A stretch of 64,000 nt of DNA from Terriglobia bacterium (GTDB taxonomy: Bacteria > Acidobacteriota > Terriglobia > Terriglobales > Acidobacteriaceae). The position numbers and the translations under genes are program-made. The notes under the pieces were generated by a model. That model did not search any database and was not told the origin of the DNA. It saw nothing but the letters and a program-made list of their open reading frames with translations. Positions 44,882 to 52,997 of this stretch are shown piece after piece (positions within the stretch are counted from its first letter, which is position 1; each line of letters begins with the position of its first letter). Where the stretch lies: the NCBI GenBank assembly GCA_020073665.1, contig JAIQEU010000015.1:1-64000 (forward strand). Direction: 5' to 3'.

Positions 44882-44966
44882 CTTCTAGCAGCTAGCCACT
44901 AGCTGCACCGGAAGTGCCGTCGAACGAGGGATTGAGCTAGCGGCTAGCCGCTAGAAGCTGTTTTTT
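44880..44966 (+). terminator. Long hairpin terminator between clpX and lon
   Basis: Two 25-base arms (44880-44904 and 44935-44959) pair with only two mismatches, enclosing a smaller GCAC/GTGC hairpin, and are followed by six T. The arms are made of near-identical seven-base units (CTAGCxx), so the terminator appears to be built from tandem repeats. It would end the clpX transcript just before the lon ribosome binding site. Confidence 0.75.
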
Positions 44967-44976
44967 CGGAGACTAA

Positions 44977-47388
44977 GTGACCACACCTAAGGAAAAGTTC
45001 GAGACCAAGAAGCTGCCCATGATGCCCATTCGGGATGTGGTCATCTTCCCCTACATGATGACCCCGTTCGTGGTGGGCCGGGAATCCAGCGTGCGTGCCC
45101 TGGAAGAGGCGCTGGCTGCCGACAAGAAGATTTTCCTGTCGACCCAGCACGACGCCAGCATTGACGAGCCCAAGCCCAACGAGATTTACCAGGTGGGCAC
45201 CATCGTCAATATCGTGCAAAGTCTCAAGCTGCCGGACGGCAACATTAAGGTGCTGGTCGAAGGCATCGAGCGCGGCAAGATCCTGCAGATTGCCGAGACT
45301 GAAGGCTTCATGCAGGCATCGGTGCGGGTTGCCCGCTATACCACCGAGACTACGCCCCAGATCGAAACCGGCATGCAGCGGGTCACCGCCCTGTTCGAGC
45401 AGTACGTGAAGCTGTGCCAGTCTTTGAACTACGAGACCATGATCGCCGCCGTGCGCATGGAAGATCCGGCCAAGCTCACCGACACCATTTCCGCCAACCT
45501 GCAGCTCTCCATCGAGGAGAAGCAAGAACTGCTGGAAATCTTTGACCCGGCCGAGCGCTTGAGCCGCATCGGCGACGTGCTCGACATCGAGATTGAAAAA
45601 CTGAACATGGATCGCACCATCCAGTCGCGGGTAAAGCGGCAGATGGAGCGGGCGCAGAAAGAGTACTACCTCAACGAGAAGATCAAGGCCATCCAGAAGG
45701 AACTGGGACGCGGCGAGAAAAGCGAGTTCGACGAACTGAAGAAGAAGATCGAAGCCGCCGGTATGCCCAAGGAAGTCCGCGACAAAGCCATCCAGGAACT
45801 GAAGAAACTGGAGGCCATGCCGCCCATGTCGGCCGAGTCCACCGTATCGCGTAACTACCTGGACTGGCTGCTGGCGGTGCCGTGGAAGAAGCGCTCCAAA
45901 GAAATCCGCAATATCACCCGCGCCGAGAAGGTTTTGAACGAAGATCACTACGGCTTGGAGAAGATCAAGGAGCGCATCCTGGAATTCCTGGCGGTACGCC
46001 AGTTGGTGAAGAACCCCAAGGGTTCGATCCTGTGTTTCGTGGGGCCTCCCGGAGTCGGCAAGACTTCCCTGGGGATGTCCATCGCCAAGGCAACCGGCCG
46101 GAAGTTTGTGCGTATGTCGCTGGGCGGCGTCCGTGACGAAGCCGAAGTGCGTGGCCACCGCCGCACCTATATCGGCGCCTTGCCCGGACAGATTATCCAG
46201 ATGATGAAGAAGGCCGGAACCAAGAACCCGGTCTTCATGCTGGACGAAGTGGACAAGATGTCCATGGACTTCCGCGGCGACCCGTCGGCGGCCCTGCTGG
46301 AAGTGCTCGATCCCGAGCAGAACTTCATGTTCGTGGACCACTACCTTGACGTGGAGTACGACCTGTCCCAGGTCTTCTTTATTGCCACCGCCAACGTGAT
46401 CCACACCATCCCTCCGGCCTTGCAGGACCGCATGGAAGTGTTGCGGCTGCACGGCTACACGGAACTGGAGAAGATCGAAATCGCCAAGCAGTTCCTGGTG
46501 AAAAAGCAGACCTTGCAGGCGGGGCTTACGGAAAAGAACATCAGGTTCGTGGACGAAGCCATTACCGCAATGATCCGCTCCTACACCCGGGAAGCCGGCG
46601 TTCGCAACCTGGAGCGCGAGATCGGCAACGTCTGCCGCAAGGTGGCGCGCAAGGTGGTCAAGGAAGGCGAAGGCTACAGCATCACCATTACCCCGGAAAA
46701 TCTGAACGAGTTCCTCGGGGTCATCAAGTTCCGCGATACCCTGGCACACGAAAAGAGTGAAGTGGGCCTGGTCACCGGGCTGGCCTGGACCGAGGTTGGC
46801 GGTTCCATCCTCAGCACCGAGGCCACCGTGGTCGATGGCAAGGGCAAGCTGACCCTGACTGGGAAACTGGGCGACGTGATGCAGGAATCGGCACAGGCTG
46901 CCATGTCGTACGTGCGTTCGCGGGCCTCGCGCCTGGGCCTGACGCGCGACTTCTATCGCAATCTCGATATCCACGTCCACGTGCCCGAGGGGGCTATTCC
47001 CAAAGACGGCCCTTCGGCGGGTATCACCATCGCCACCGCCATCTCCAGCGCGCTAAGCAAGATTCCAGTGCGGCGCGACATCGCCATGACCGGCGAGATC
47101 ACGCTGCGTGGCAAGGTGTTGCCTATCGGCGGATTGAAAGAGAAGTTGCTGGCCGCTCACCGCGCCGGCCTGTTCGAAGTCATCCTGCCACTGGAAAATC
47201 AAAAGGATGTGGCCGAGGTACCGGAGAACCTGCGCAATGCCATGAAGATGCATTTTGTCGATACCATGGACCAGGTCCTGGCGGTGGCCCTGGAGCAACC
47301 GCTGCCCGAGATGACGCCGGTGGTCACCGAAACCGCTCAGCCGATTGCCCCGCTGGCTCCACCAGAGGGACCCACAGCACACCAGTAG
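44977..47388 (+). CDS. lon: Lon protease (ATP-dependent)
   Basis: An 803-residue LonA protein: the N-terminal substrate domain ([19 protein letters not shown]), a long coiled coil, the AAA+ module ([19 protein letters not shown] and FMLDEVDKM), and the protease domain with the catalytic Ser of [10 protein letters not shown] (about residue 680) and the Lys in the [13 protein letters not shown] region (about 722). It degrades damaged and regulatory proteins. The GTG start follows CGGAG; the terminator hairpin of clpX lies just upstream, so lon probably has its own promoter inside the hairpin region or depends on partial read-through. Confidence 0.98.
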   Translation: MTTPKEKFETKKLPMMPIRDVVIFPYMMTPFVVGRESSVRALEEALAADKKIFLSTQHDASIDEPKPNEIYQVGTIVNIVQSLKLPDGNIKVLVEGIERGKILQIAETEGFMQASVRVARYTTETTPQIETGMQRVTALFEQYVKLCQSLNYETMIAAVRMEDPAKLTDTISANLQLSIEEKQELLEIFDPAERLSRIGDVLDIEIEKLNMDRTIQSRVKRQMERAQKEYYLNEKIKAIQKELGRGEKSEFDELKKKIEAAGMPKEVRDKAIQELKKLEAMPPMSAESTVSRNYLDWLLAVPWKKRSKEIRNITRAEKVLNEDHYGLEKIKERILEFLAVRQLVKNPKGSILCFVGPPGVGKTSLGMSIAKATGRKFVRMSLGGVRDEAEVRGHRRTYIGALPGQIIQMMKKAGTKNPVFMLDEVDKMSMDFRGDPSAALLEVLDPEQNFMFVDHYLDVEYDLSQVFFIATANVIHTIPPALQDRMEVLRLHGYTELEKIEIAKQFLVKKQTLQAGLTEKNIRFVDEAITAMIRSYTREAGVRNLEREIGNVCRKVARKVVKEGEGYSITITPENLNEFLGVIKFRDTLAHEKSEVGLVTGLAWTEVGGSILSTEATVVDGKGKLTLTGKLGDVMQESAQAAMSYVRSRASRLGLTRDFYRNLDIHVHVPEGAIPKDGPSAGITIATAISSALSKIPVRRDIAMTGEITLRGKVLPIGGLKEKLLAAHRAGLFEVILPLENQKDVAEVPENLRNAMKMHFVDTMDQVLAVALEQPLPEMTPVVTETAQPIAPLAPPEGPTAHQ

Positions 47389-47408
47389 GCTTGGTTTCAA
47401 TCTTGAGA

Positions 47409-47432
47409 GGGCCCGCAAATGCGGGCCCTTTT
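47409..47432 (+). terminator. Rho-independent terminator of lon
   Basis: A perfect 8-bp stem (GGGCCCGC with GCGGGCCC), a four-base AAAT loop and four T, 20 bases past the lon stop. Confidence 0.9.
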
Positions 47433-47501
47433 CCATCGCGCTCCTCCGCGTCTACACCGGCTCCTGGAACGTTTTAGAATAGGAAGTAGGCGGGTGCACC
47501 G

Positions 47502-47738
47502 ATGGAACCGGGTCCTGATCTGCGCGAACCGAGAATCTCCTTCCGCGGCTCGGCCAGCTTGATCGTCGCTGTGGCGGTCGTCTGCATACTTCTGATCTGG
47601 CTGCCGGCCTATCGCTGGTTTTTCCTGATCAGCCTGGGGATCGGCGCTGTGGTGGCGGGTATCCTCTACTTGTGGCGCAAATACCGCCCGATCAAGGAAG
47701 AAGACGTCGAGCAGAAACGTCCGCTGGGGCTGGACTAG
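47502..47738 (+). CDS. Small two-TM membrane protein
   Basis: A 78-residue protein with two hydrophobic helices (SLIVAVAVVCILLIWLPAYR and FFLISLGIGAVVAGILYLW) joined by a short loop, a Pro-containing N-terminus and a charged tail (RKYRPIKEEDVEQKRPLGLD). The ribosome-binding-like GGAAGTAGGCGGG precedes the ATG and a TAGAAT box lies 21 bases upstream. It is conserved-looking but not recognised; its place between lon and engB might link it to membrane quality control, which is only a guess. Confidence 0.75.
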   Translation: MEPGPDLREPRISFRGSASLIVAVAVVCILLIWLPAYRWFFLISLGIGAVVAGILYLWRKYRPIKEEDVEQKRPLGLD

Positions 47739-47820
47739 CCGCCGCCTCAGTCAACATCTCCTGCAGGAACTCCAGATACGACTGGGTTGACACTGGCACC
47801 TGGAAACCAGAAACTACTTT

Positions 47821-48429
47821 ATGAGAGTTTTGTCCCGATTCGTGATGGCGGCCAGCGCTCCCAACCAGTTCCCCGCTCCCGCCCTGCCTGAGATTGCCTT
47901 TCTTGGGCGCTCCAACGTGGGGAAGTCCAGCGTCATCAATTCCCTGTTGGGTTCCAAGATCGCGAAAACCAGTTCGACCCCGGGCCGCACCCGCAGTATC
48001 AACTTCTTCGAAGTCCGATGGGCGGGGAAACCGCACCCGGAACTGATGTTCACCGATCTCCCCGGCTATGGTTATGCTCGCGTGTCGCGCGAAGTTTCCG
48101 AAACCTGGCCGAGTTTTATTGAGCCCTATCTGCGGGAACGTTCTTGCCTGGCCTTGTGCCTGTCCCTGGTGGATGTGAGTATCCCTCCCCAGCCGAGTGA
48201 CCGCCAATTGCTTGAGTTCCTGCGCGCCAGCGGGCGAGGATTTGTGGTGGTGGCCACCAAGAGCGACCGGCTTTCCGCCAACCAGTTGCGGAACTCGCTG
48301 CAGGTGCTTGGCCAGGAATTCCCCGAAGCACGCATTGTTGCCTTCTCCGCCCGGACCGGCGCTGGAAAAGAGGACTTGTGGCAGGAAATTCGGGCAGCGG
48401 TAGAAGACCATCCTACAGTTCCGTTCTGA
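47821..48429 (+). CDS. engB: Ribosome biogenesis GTPase EngB (YihA/YsxC)
   Basis: A 202-residue GTPase with all G motifs: FLGRSNVGKSSVINSL (G1), STPGRTR (G2 Thr), DLPGYGYA (G3, with Leu in place of the usual Thr), TKSDRL (G4) and FSARTG (G5). It helps 50S subunit assembly. It lies downstream of lon as in many bacteria (clpX-lon-engB order). No strong ribosome binding site precedes ATG 47821, so the start may be elsewhere by a few codons. Confidence 0.95.
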   Translation: MRVLSRFVMAASAPNQFPAPALPEIAFLGRSNVGKSSVINSLLGSKIAKTSSTPGRTRSINFFEVRWAGKPHPELMFTDLPGYGYARVSREVSETWPSFIEPYLRERSCLALCLSLVDVSIPPQPSDRQLLEFLRASGRGFVVVATKSDRLSANQLRNSLQVLGQEFPEARIVAFSARTGAGKEDLWQEIRAAVEDHPTVPF

Positions 48430-48573
48430 ATTCCTTCCCAAAGTGAACGATGGACGACCTTTCGTAAGCCACGTGCCGGACCTGCCCCCCTAGAGCCCTG
48501 CCAGCAGAAATCCGTAGGATCGAGAGTGAGATCGTAAGACGCCCCCTCGAGGATTTGGAGCGGGGAGGGGAGT

Positions 48574-49209
48574 ATGAATTTCCAGCGACATTCACCCGGC
48601 TCGTTTTCACCGACGGCAGAGGAAGTTTCCAGCACTGCAGAGTATCTGCGAGCCCTGAAGCAGAATAACGAGGCCGAAGCTTCCCCCGTTGCGACCGCAG
48701 CGGCAGGGCAACCGCTCGCGTCCGGACAGGCCGAACGGCGGGGCCATCCTCGATACAAGTGTGAGGGCAGCGCCGAGTTTCGTTCCGAAGGCAGCGACAT
48801 TCGGACCTGGGCCACGGTGACCGACCTCAGCCGTGGCGGGTGCTATGTGGAGATGCAGGCGACCTCACCCCGGGATTCGCTGGTGGACATGCAGATCGAG
48901 GTAAAAGGCGTCAGGGTGCGGGTCAAGGGCATGGTGAGGGTGACATATCCGTTCCTGGGAATGGGGATCGAGTTTACCGAGATGACGGACGAAAACCGGG
49001 CGCGGCTGGAAGATATTCTGCTTCGCCTTGCCAGCCAAGCTTCACGGCCCATCGCCTCCGATTCTGCCACAGCGCCAACCGCGGCTCCCGATCTCTCCCG
49101 GGTCAGCGATGCTGCCGCGGCCCTGAAAGCGGTAGCGGAGTTCTTTCAGACCAGCCCCGCCCTCACTCGCCAAGAATTCGCGGAATTGATCTTCGAGAGC
49201 CAGCGCTAG
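48574..49209 (+). CDS. PilZ-domain protein with intact c-di-GMP motifs
   Basis: A 211-residue protein. An unstructured N-terminus of about 50 residues precedes a PilZ domain (about 50-150) with RRGHPR (RxxxR) and TDLSRGGC (DxSxxG), the two loops that hold cyclic di-GMP, so it should bind the messenger. After the domain comes a low-complexity linker (ASRPIASDSATAPTAAPD) and a short helix. A GGGGAGGGGAGT gives a good start. No output domain is present, so it is probably an adaptor. It stands alone on this strand. Confidence 0.88.
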   Translation: MNFQRHSPGSFSPTAEEVSSTAEYLRALKQNNEAEASPVATAAAGQPLASGQAERRGHPRYKCEGSAEFRSEGSDIRTWATVTDLSRGGCYVEMQATSPRDSLVDMQIEVKGVRVRVKGMVRVTYPFLGMGIEFTEMTDENRARLEDILLRLASQASRPIASDSATAPTAAPDLSRVSDAAAALKAVAEFFQTSPALTRQEFAELIFESQR

Positions 49210-49289
49210 TCGTGTGCCTGCTCCACCCGCCAGGTGCAAGCCCGGTCTCCCGGGTGTAAACTTTAGTTAATCTGTTCTGGAGGTCATCC

Positions 49290-49613
49290 GTGCAACGCCT
49301 CCTGTCACTATTCCTCGTCGCCGGTTTGATCTTGGCCAGTTCCAGCTGCGGCAATGTCGAGATCAACGGAGCAATCAACCCCGGAACGTCCACCATCACC
49401 GGTTTCGTCAGCGTCGTCCACCTCACCAGCGTGATCGGAGGAGACGGAGTCACGGTATTGGTAACATTTGTCACGTTTCTCGCCGAGGGCTCGTCTACTA
49501 CGGTCGGGTTCTGCGGCGACCAAACCATGCAGTTCCCGCTGAATCAGATGGTGCAGGCTAATTTCACTCCCGGACAAACCTGCGCGGCCATCATCGTGAT
49601 CATCATCAAGTAG
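49290..49613 (+). CDS. Small exported lipoprotein
   Basis: A 107-residue protein whose N-terminus (LLSLFLVAGLILASSSCGN) is a signal sequence with a lipobox ending SSC, so it should be lipidated at Cys20. The mature part is rich in Thr, Val and Gly, of beta type, with two further Cys (VGFCGDQT and GQTCAAI) that could form a disulfide; it ends in a hydrophobic AAIIVIIIK. GGAGG lies six bases before the GTG start. Not recognised. Confidence 0.75.
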   Translation: MQRLLSLFLVAGLILASSSCGNVEINGAINPGTSTITGFVSVVHLTSVIGGDGVTVLVTFVTFLAEGSSTTVGFCGDQTMQFPLNQMVQANFTPGQTCAAIIVIIIK

Positions 49614-49712
49614 CCCGCACGGCCCACCGCGTATCCAGTTGGTTTCTCCGGGGTTACTTTTGTTTTGGGCACCCAGCCACACCGCAAGCGAATCCGCTAT
49701 CATGAATGCCTT

Positions 49713-50654
49713 ATGGCTCTTTACCTCATTACTGGAGTTGCAGGCTTCATTGGGTCAGGCCTGGCGCGGGCGGTGCTGGCGCAGGGCGATCAAGTGCGCG
49801 GGATCGATAATCTTTCTACCGGACGACGTGAGAATCTGACGGAAATCAAGGATGGGATTGATTTCCGCGAAGCTGATCTGCTCGATCTCGACGCCGTGCA
49901 TGCGGCCTGCAAAGGCGCTGACTACGTGCTCCACCAGGCCGCCATCCCGTCGGTGCCCAAGTCGGTGGTGGATCCGCTGGGCAGCAATCGGGCCAACGTG
50001 GACGCCACCGTGAATGTGCTGGTGGGCGCGCGCGACGCCAAAGTAAAGCGGGTGGTTTATGCTGCCTCGTCCTCGGCGTATGGCGACACTCCAACTCTGC
50101 CCAAACGCGAAGACATGCCGCCCAATCCGATTTCCCCCTACGCCGTGGCCAAGCTGGCCAGCGAGTATTACATGGTTTCCTTCTATCGCTGCTACGGACT
50201 GGAGACGGTCTGCCTTCGCTACTTCAATATTTTTGGGCCGCGCCAGGACCCCAGTTCGCCCTACTCCGGGGTGCTGGCCAAATTCATTACCCAGATGCTC
50301 CGCGGGGAGCAGCCGACCATCTTCGGGGACGGCTCGCAGAGCCGAGATTTCACCTACATCGATAACGCCGTCGAGGCCAACCTGCTGGCCTGCAAAGCTC
50401 CTGCAGAACAAGCGGCGGGGCGGGTCTTCAATATTGCTACCGGCCGGCGTGTCGATCTGAATGAGACCTTCCTTACCCTTAAACAGATCATCGGATACAA
50501 AGGTGAAGTGAAACACGCCCCGGAGCGCGCCGGCGATATCAAGCACTCTCTCGCCGACATGTCACGCGCCGAGAAACATCTCGGCTACAAACCCAAAGTG
50601 GACTTTGAGGAAGGGCTGCGGCGGACGATCGAATGGTATCGGAAAAGTCTCTAG
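49713..50654 (+). CDS. NAD-dependent nucleotide-sugar epimerase (extended SDR)
   Basis: A 313-residue extended SDR. The NAD loop is GVAGFIGSGLA, the catalytic Ser and Tyr/Lys are in AASSSAYGDT and SPYAVAKLASEYY, and substrate landmarks are GIDNLSTGRRENL, ASIPSV-like AAIPSVPKSV, RYFNIFGPRQDP and GDGSQSRDFTYIDNA. This fits UDP-glucose/UDP-GlcNAc 4-epimerases of the WbpP/WbgU group, which also accept N-acetylated sugars. The start at 49713 is taken because a TATCAT box ends nine bases upstream, giving a nearly leaderless transcript. Confidence 0.92.
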   Translation: MALYLITGVAGFIGSGLARAVLAQGDQVRGIDNLSTGRRENLTEIKDGIDFREADLLDLDAVHAACKGADYVLHQAAIPSVPKSVVDPLGSNRANVDATVNVLVGARDAKVKRVVYAASSSAYGDTPTLPKREDMPPNPISPYAVAKLASEYYMVSFYRCYGLETVCLRYFNIFGPRQDPSSPYSGVLAKFITQMLRGEQPTIFGDGSQSRDFTYIDNAVEANLLACKAPAEQAAGRVFNIATGRRVDLNETFLTLKQIIGYKGEVKHAPERAGDIKHSLADMSRAEKHLGYKPKVDFEEGLRRTIEWYRKSL

Positions 50655-50801
50655 ACCGTGGCGCCGGTAGCCCGAGGGATGATTTGTCGCTCCTTTGGTC
50701 CGCGGGATACGAGTGTTCTGCCCCCCCCTGCGACCTGCCACCTGCTTTGCCATTACCTTCGTTATCTAGGGACAGGTTACACGCCAGAATAGAGTGGCCA
50801 C

Positions 50802-51476
50802 ATGACACTTTCATCCATGGTGGTTTCGCGCGATTGGCAGGAAGTCAGTGTTTTGGAATGCATTCTCGGAGGTCTGCATATCGGTGTGGACGTGGTATCC
50901 GAACCAGACCGCGCGCGGGCCAAACTGGCCAAGTCGAAGATCGACGCCCTCATTATCGATTGCGACTTGAGCGGCACCAGCAGTTTCCTGCGTGCTGTGC
51001 ACGCCAAGCAGCATAACTCGGTGCCCCTGGTCATCGTGAGCGGCTCCAGCGGCCGCGATATGCTGGAATCCACCGGTGCCAGCTTCGTCTTCGAGAAACC
51101 AATCTCGGTAGAGCAGGCCGTTCACACCCTCTCCGCAGCCCGCAACATGATCATGGATGGGAGACTCCACTATCACCGGCAGTCGCTCGAGATGCCGGTG
51201 TCGCTGAGTTGCGGACCGAAGACTCGTCTGCAGGTTCGGCTCACCAATATCAGCCAAGGCGGCGCCGGTATCCGCGTGGACTCCCCGTTGCCCGCTACCG
51301 CTCCGGTTCGTCTGAGCTTTGACTTGCCCGGGACCGACTTATCCGTGAAACTGCTGGGCAAAGTGGCGTGGATGGACCAACAGGGAAACGCCGGGATTCG
51401 CTTCGTGCAGATCAGTCGCCGGGTCAAGCGCGACTTGCAACTGTGGCTGGAGCGACAGTATTTCGTCGGCCACTAG
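50802..51476 (+). CDS. Receiver-like plus PilZ domain protein
   Basis: A 224-residue protein. Residues 1-110 look like a response-regulator receiver fold: ALIIDCDLSGTSSF in the phosphoacceptor position, LVIVSGSSG and VFEKPISV with the conserved Lys, but the usual acidic pair at the N-terminus is reduced to one Asp. The C-terminal PilZ domain has NISQGGAGI (NxSxxG) but no clean RxxxR before it, so c-di-GMP binding is doubtful. The end (RVKRDLQLWLERQYF) matches the helix after the PilZ domains at 51487 and 61955. A TAGAGT box lies six bases before the ATG. Confidence 0.82.
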   Translation: MTLSSMVVSRDWQEVSVLECILGGLHIGVDVVSEPDRARAKLAKSKIDALIIDCDLSGTSSFLRAVHAKQHNSVPLVIVSGSSGRDMLESTGASFVFEKPISVEQAVHTLSAARNMIMDGRLHYHRQSLEMPVSLSCGPKTRLQVRLTNISQGGAGIRVDSPLPATAPVRLSFDLPGTDLSVKLLGKVAWMDQQGNAGIRFVQISRRVKRDLQLWLERQYFVGH

Positions 51477-51486
51477 GTGGTCGGCT

Positions 51487-52323
51487 TTACCGAAACCGCG
51501 GCTGCTCTTCCTTCTCCACTGGCATCGCGCCCTCGGAATCCGCGCCCGCCAGCTGCACCAGGCGCCTTCCCGCCGTACACCCGATCCAGCTGACAAACAG
51601 GAACCAATACACTGCAGCAAACACGCAGGCGGTCGCCAGCGCCAAAACTGTTGCGACTGGCCACGCAGGGGAAAAATGCGTCATCACGAGCGACAGCACC
51701 CAGAACAGCAGCACCGCCGATAGCACGATCAGGCCATCGATCAGTCTCGGAAGATGGCGCGCTGAAATGGGATACCCAGGAAGACTCACGGGCGCTGCCC
51801 GGTCTTCTTGGCTCCCCTGGGTGGCTGGGTTCGGCCGCGGCTCCAAGTGAATCGCCGGCCGGGCTGCGGCGGAAAACGACAGTTCCCGAGCTTCCTCGCC
51901 GCGCTTGCCATGAATGAAAATGGACTCCGCGTCCGAGCCCTGGTAGGCAGCGGTTAGAAGCTGAGTAAAGAGCCAGTCTTTCAGCTGGCGGCGAACTCGC
52001 GGTGGAAGGTCGATCAACTCCAGACCGGCTTGCCCGGTAGAGTCAGCCCAGGCAACCCTGCCGGTGGCTTCGACTCGGGTGCGAGGATTCAACAATTCAA
52101 AACGAAGCTGAACTTGCTGGTCCGGGTGCAATGCACGGACCGCCTGGACGGCCAGCCCGCCCTCGCCCAGATTGCGGATAATGCCGCCGTTGGCATCGTC
52201 CAGATTGACGTACGCGAGGTTATGGATGCGCTGGCGATAGTAGCGCCGCCGCAGGCGCGGTTCCGCCGCTACCGAAGCGGTTTCGCCGGACGCGGTCGCT
52301 TGCGCACCGTACTCCATCCCCAA
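51487..52323 (-). CDS. PilZ-RDD fusion membrane protein
   Basis: A 278-residue protein: an N-terminal PilZ domain (about 22-125) with RRYYR (RxxxR) and RNLGEGG, where the usual Ser of the second motif is Gly; a helix RRQLKDWLF as in its paralogues; a linker; then an RDD-type membrane domain (about 180-278) with HLPRLIDGLIVLSAVLLFW, a second helix (VATVLALATACVFAAVYWFL) and the GCTAGRRLVQLAG end typical of RDD proteins. RDD domains are thought to sit in transport or ion-related membrane complexes. A PilZ domain on one would let c-di-GMP act on a membrane protein. It ends ten bases from the convergent receiver-PilZ gene. Confidence 0.85.
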   Translation of the reverse strand: MGMEYGAQATASGETASVAAEPRLRRRYYRQRIHNLAYVNLDDANGGIIRNLGEGGLAVQAVRALHPDQQVQLRFELLNPRTRVEATGRVAWADSTGQAGLELIDLPPRVRRQLKDWLFTQLLTAAYQGSDAESIFIHGKRGEEARELSFSAAARPAIHLEPRPNPATQGSQEDRAAPVSLPGYPISARHLPRLIDGLIVLSAVLLFWVLSLVMTHFSPAWPVATVLALATACVFAAVYWFLFVSWIGCTAGRRLVQLAGADSEGAMPVEKEEQPRFR

Positions 52324-52379
52324 ATCTTAGCCTTGGACGTGGCCAGGTACAGTAACCGCGCTGGTTCTCAGGGGATGGA

Positions 52380-52685
52380 TCAGGAGGCAGATCGCTCTAC
52401 TGACGGTTTGGGTTGCGGCTGAGGCTGACCACGCCGAGCGCGTTCCCATTCGATCAAGCGGTTGAGGTCGTAGCTGAACGGTCCGTAGGCGCGGAAGGCC
52501 TTCTCATCGAACAGGCGCTTGATGCCGCAGCCCATGCAGACCTGGTAGGAGTATTCGTGGGATCGGACCGGCCAGCTCATCTTTCCGTGCCAGCAGCCGC
52601 GGAAGACCATGACCGCCGCTCCGGCCAAACCGGTGGCCATCAGGCCCAAGGGCCATAACCACCCCGACTTCTTTTTTTCACCCAC
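52380..52685 (-). CDS. Small membrane protein with a Cys motif
   Basis: A 101-residue protein with one N-terminal helix (LWPLGLMATGLAGAAVMVF) and a soluble part containing VCMGCGIKRLF, a CxxC that could bind metal or form a disulfide, followed by FSYDLNRLIEWERARRG. The start is GTG 52685 with GAGG 11 bases upstream. It follows no obvious operon and I do not recognise the family, though similar small proteins occur in Acidobacteria. Confidence 0.7.
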   Translation of the reverse strand: MGEKKKSGWLWPLGLMATGLAGAAVMVFRGCWHGKMSWPVRSHEYSYQVCMGCGIKRLFDEKAFRAYGPFSYDLNRLIEWERARRGQPQPQPKPSVERSAS

Positions 52686-52997
52686 CCGCCAGAACCTCGT
52701 AACCGCTTCTTAGAGTAAGGATATGCGCATCCGGCTCGGTGCGCAATGGCACCAAACTGCCATGCCGGAAACCGCGCAACCGAAGGCTTACCAAAGAGCA
52801 TAGTCGCAATGCCGCCCTTTCGTGTGGCTGGGAAGGTTGCGATTGGGTAAGAACCGCTGTAACTTACAGAGTAATCGGCCGATATCGTTAGCAGCCAGAC
52901 TCCCCCACAGCGGGGGGGGTACGCAAGTCGTGAATTGACAAGCGCTTTACTCGTGAAAGAATCACGACTGGCAGTTCAGAAAGTTGTTTAGCTTTTC
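52686..52997. other. Intergenic region before the GAF-amidase gene
   Basis: About 310 bases without a gene. It contains a G-run hairpin (five C, five-base loop, G run, near 52900-52919) and, at the right end, the promoter and inverted repeat listed separately. Confidence 0.5.
52926..52969 (+). promoter_or_regulatory. Promoter framed by an 8-bp inverted repeat
   Basis: TTGACA (52935-52940) and AAGAAT (52957-52962) are 16 bases apart. AGTCGTGA (52926-52933) and its exact complement TCACGACT (52962-52969) flank the promoter, one arm just outside the -35 and the other overlapping the -10 end and the probable start point. This is a plausible operator for the GAF-amidase gene 29 bases downstream. 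Confidence 0.55.

Noticed and set aside
44944-46980. Very long open frame (678 codons) on the strand opposite lon
   Set aside because: It is antisense to a textbook Lon protease; long shadows are expected in GC-rich coding sequence and it has no recognisable domain.
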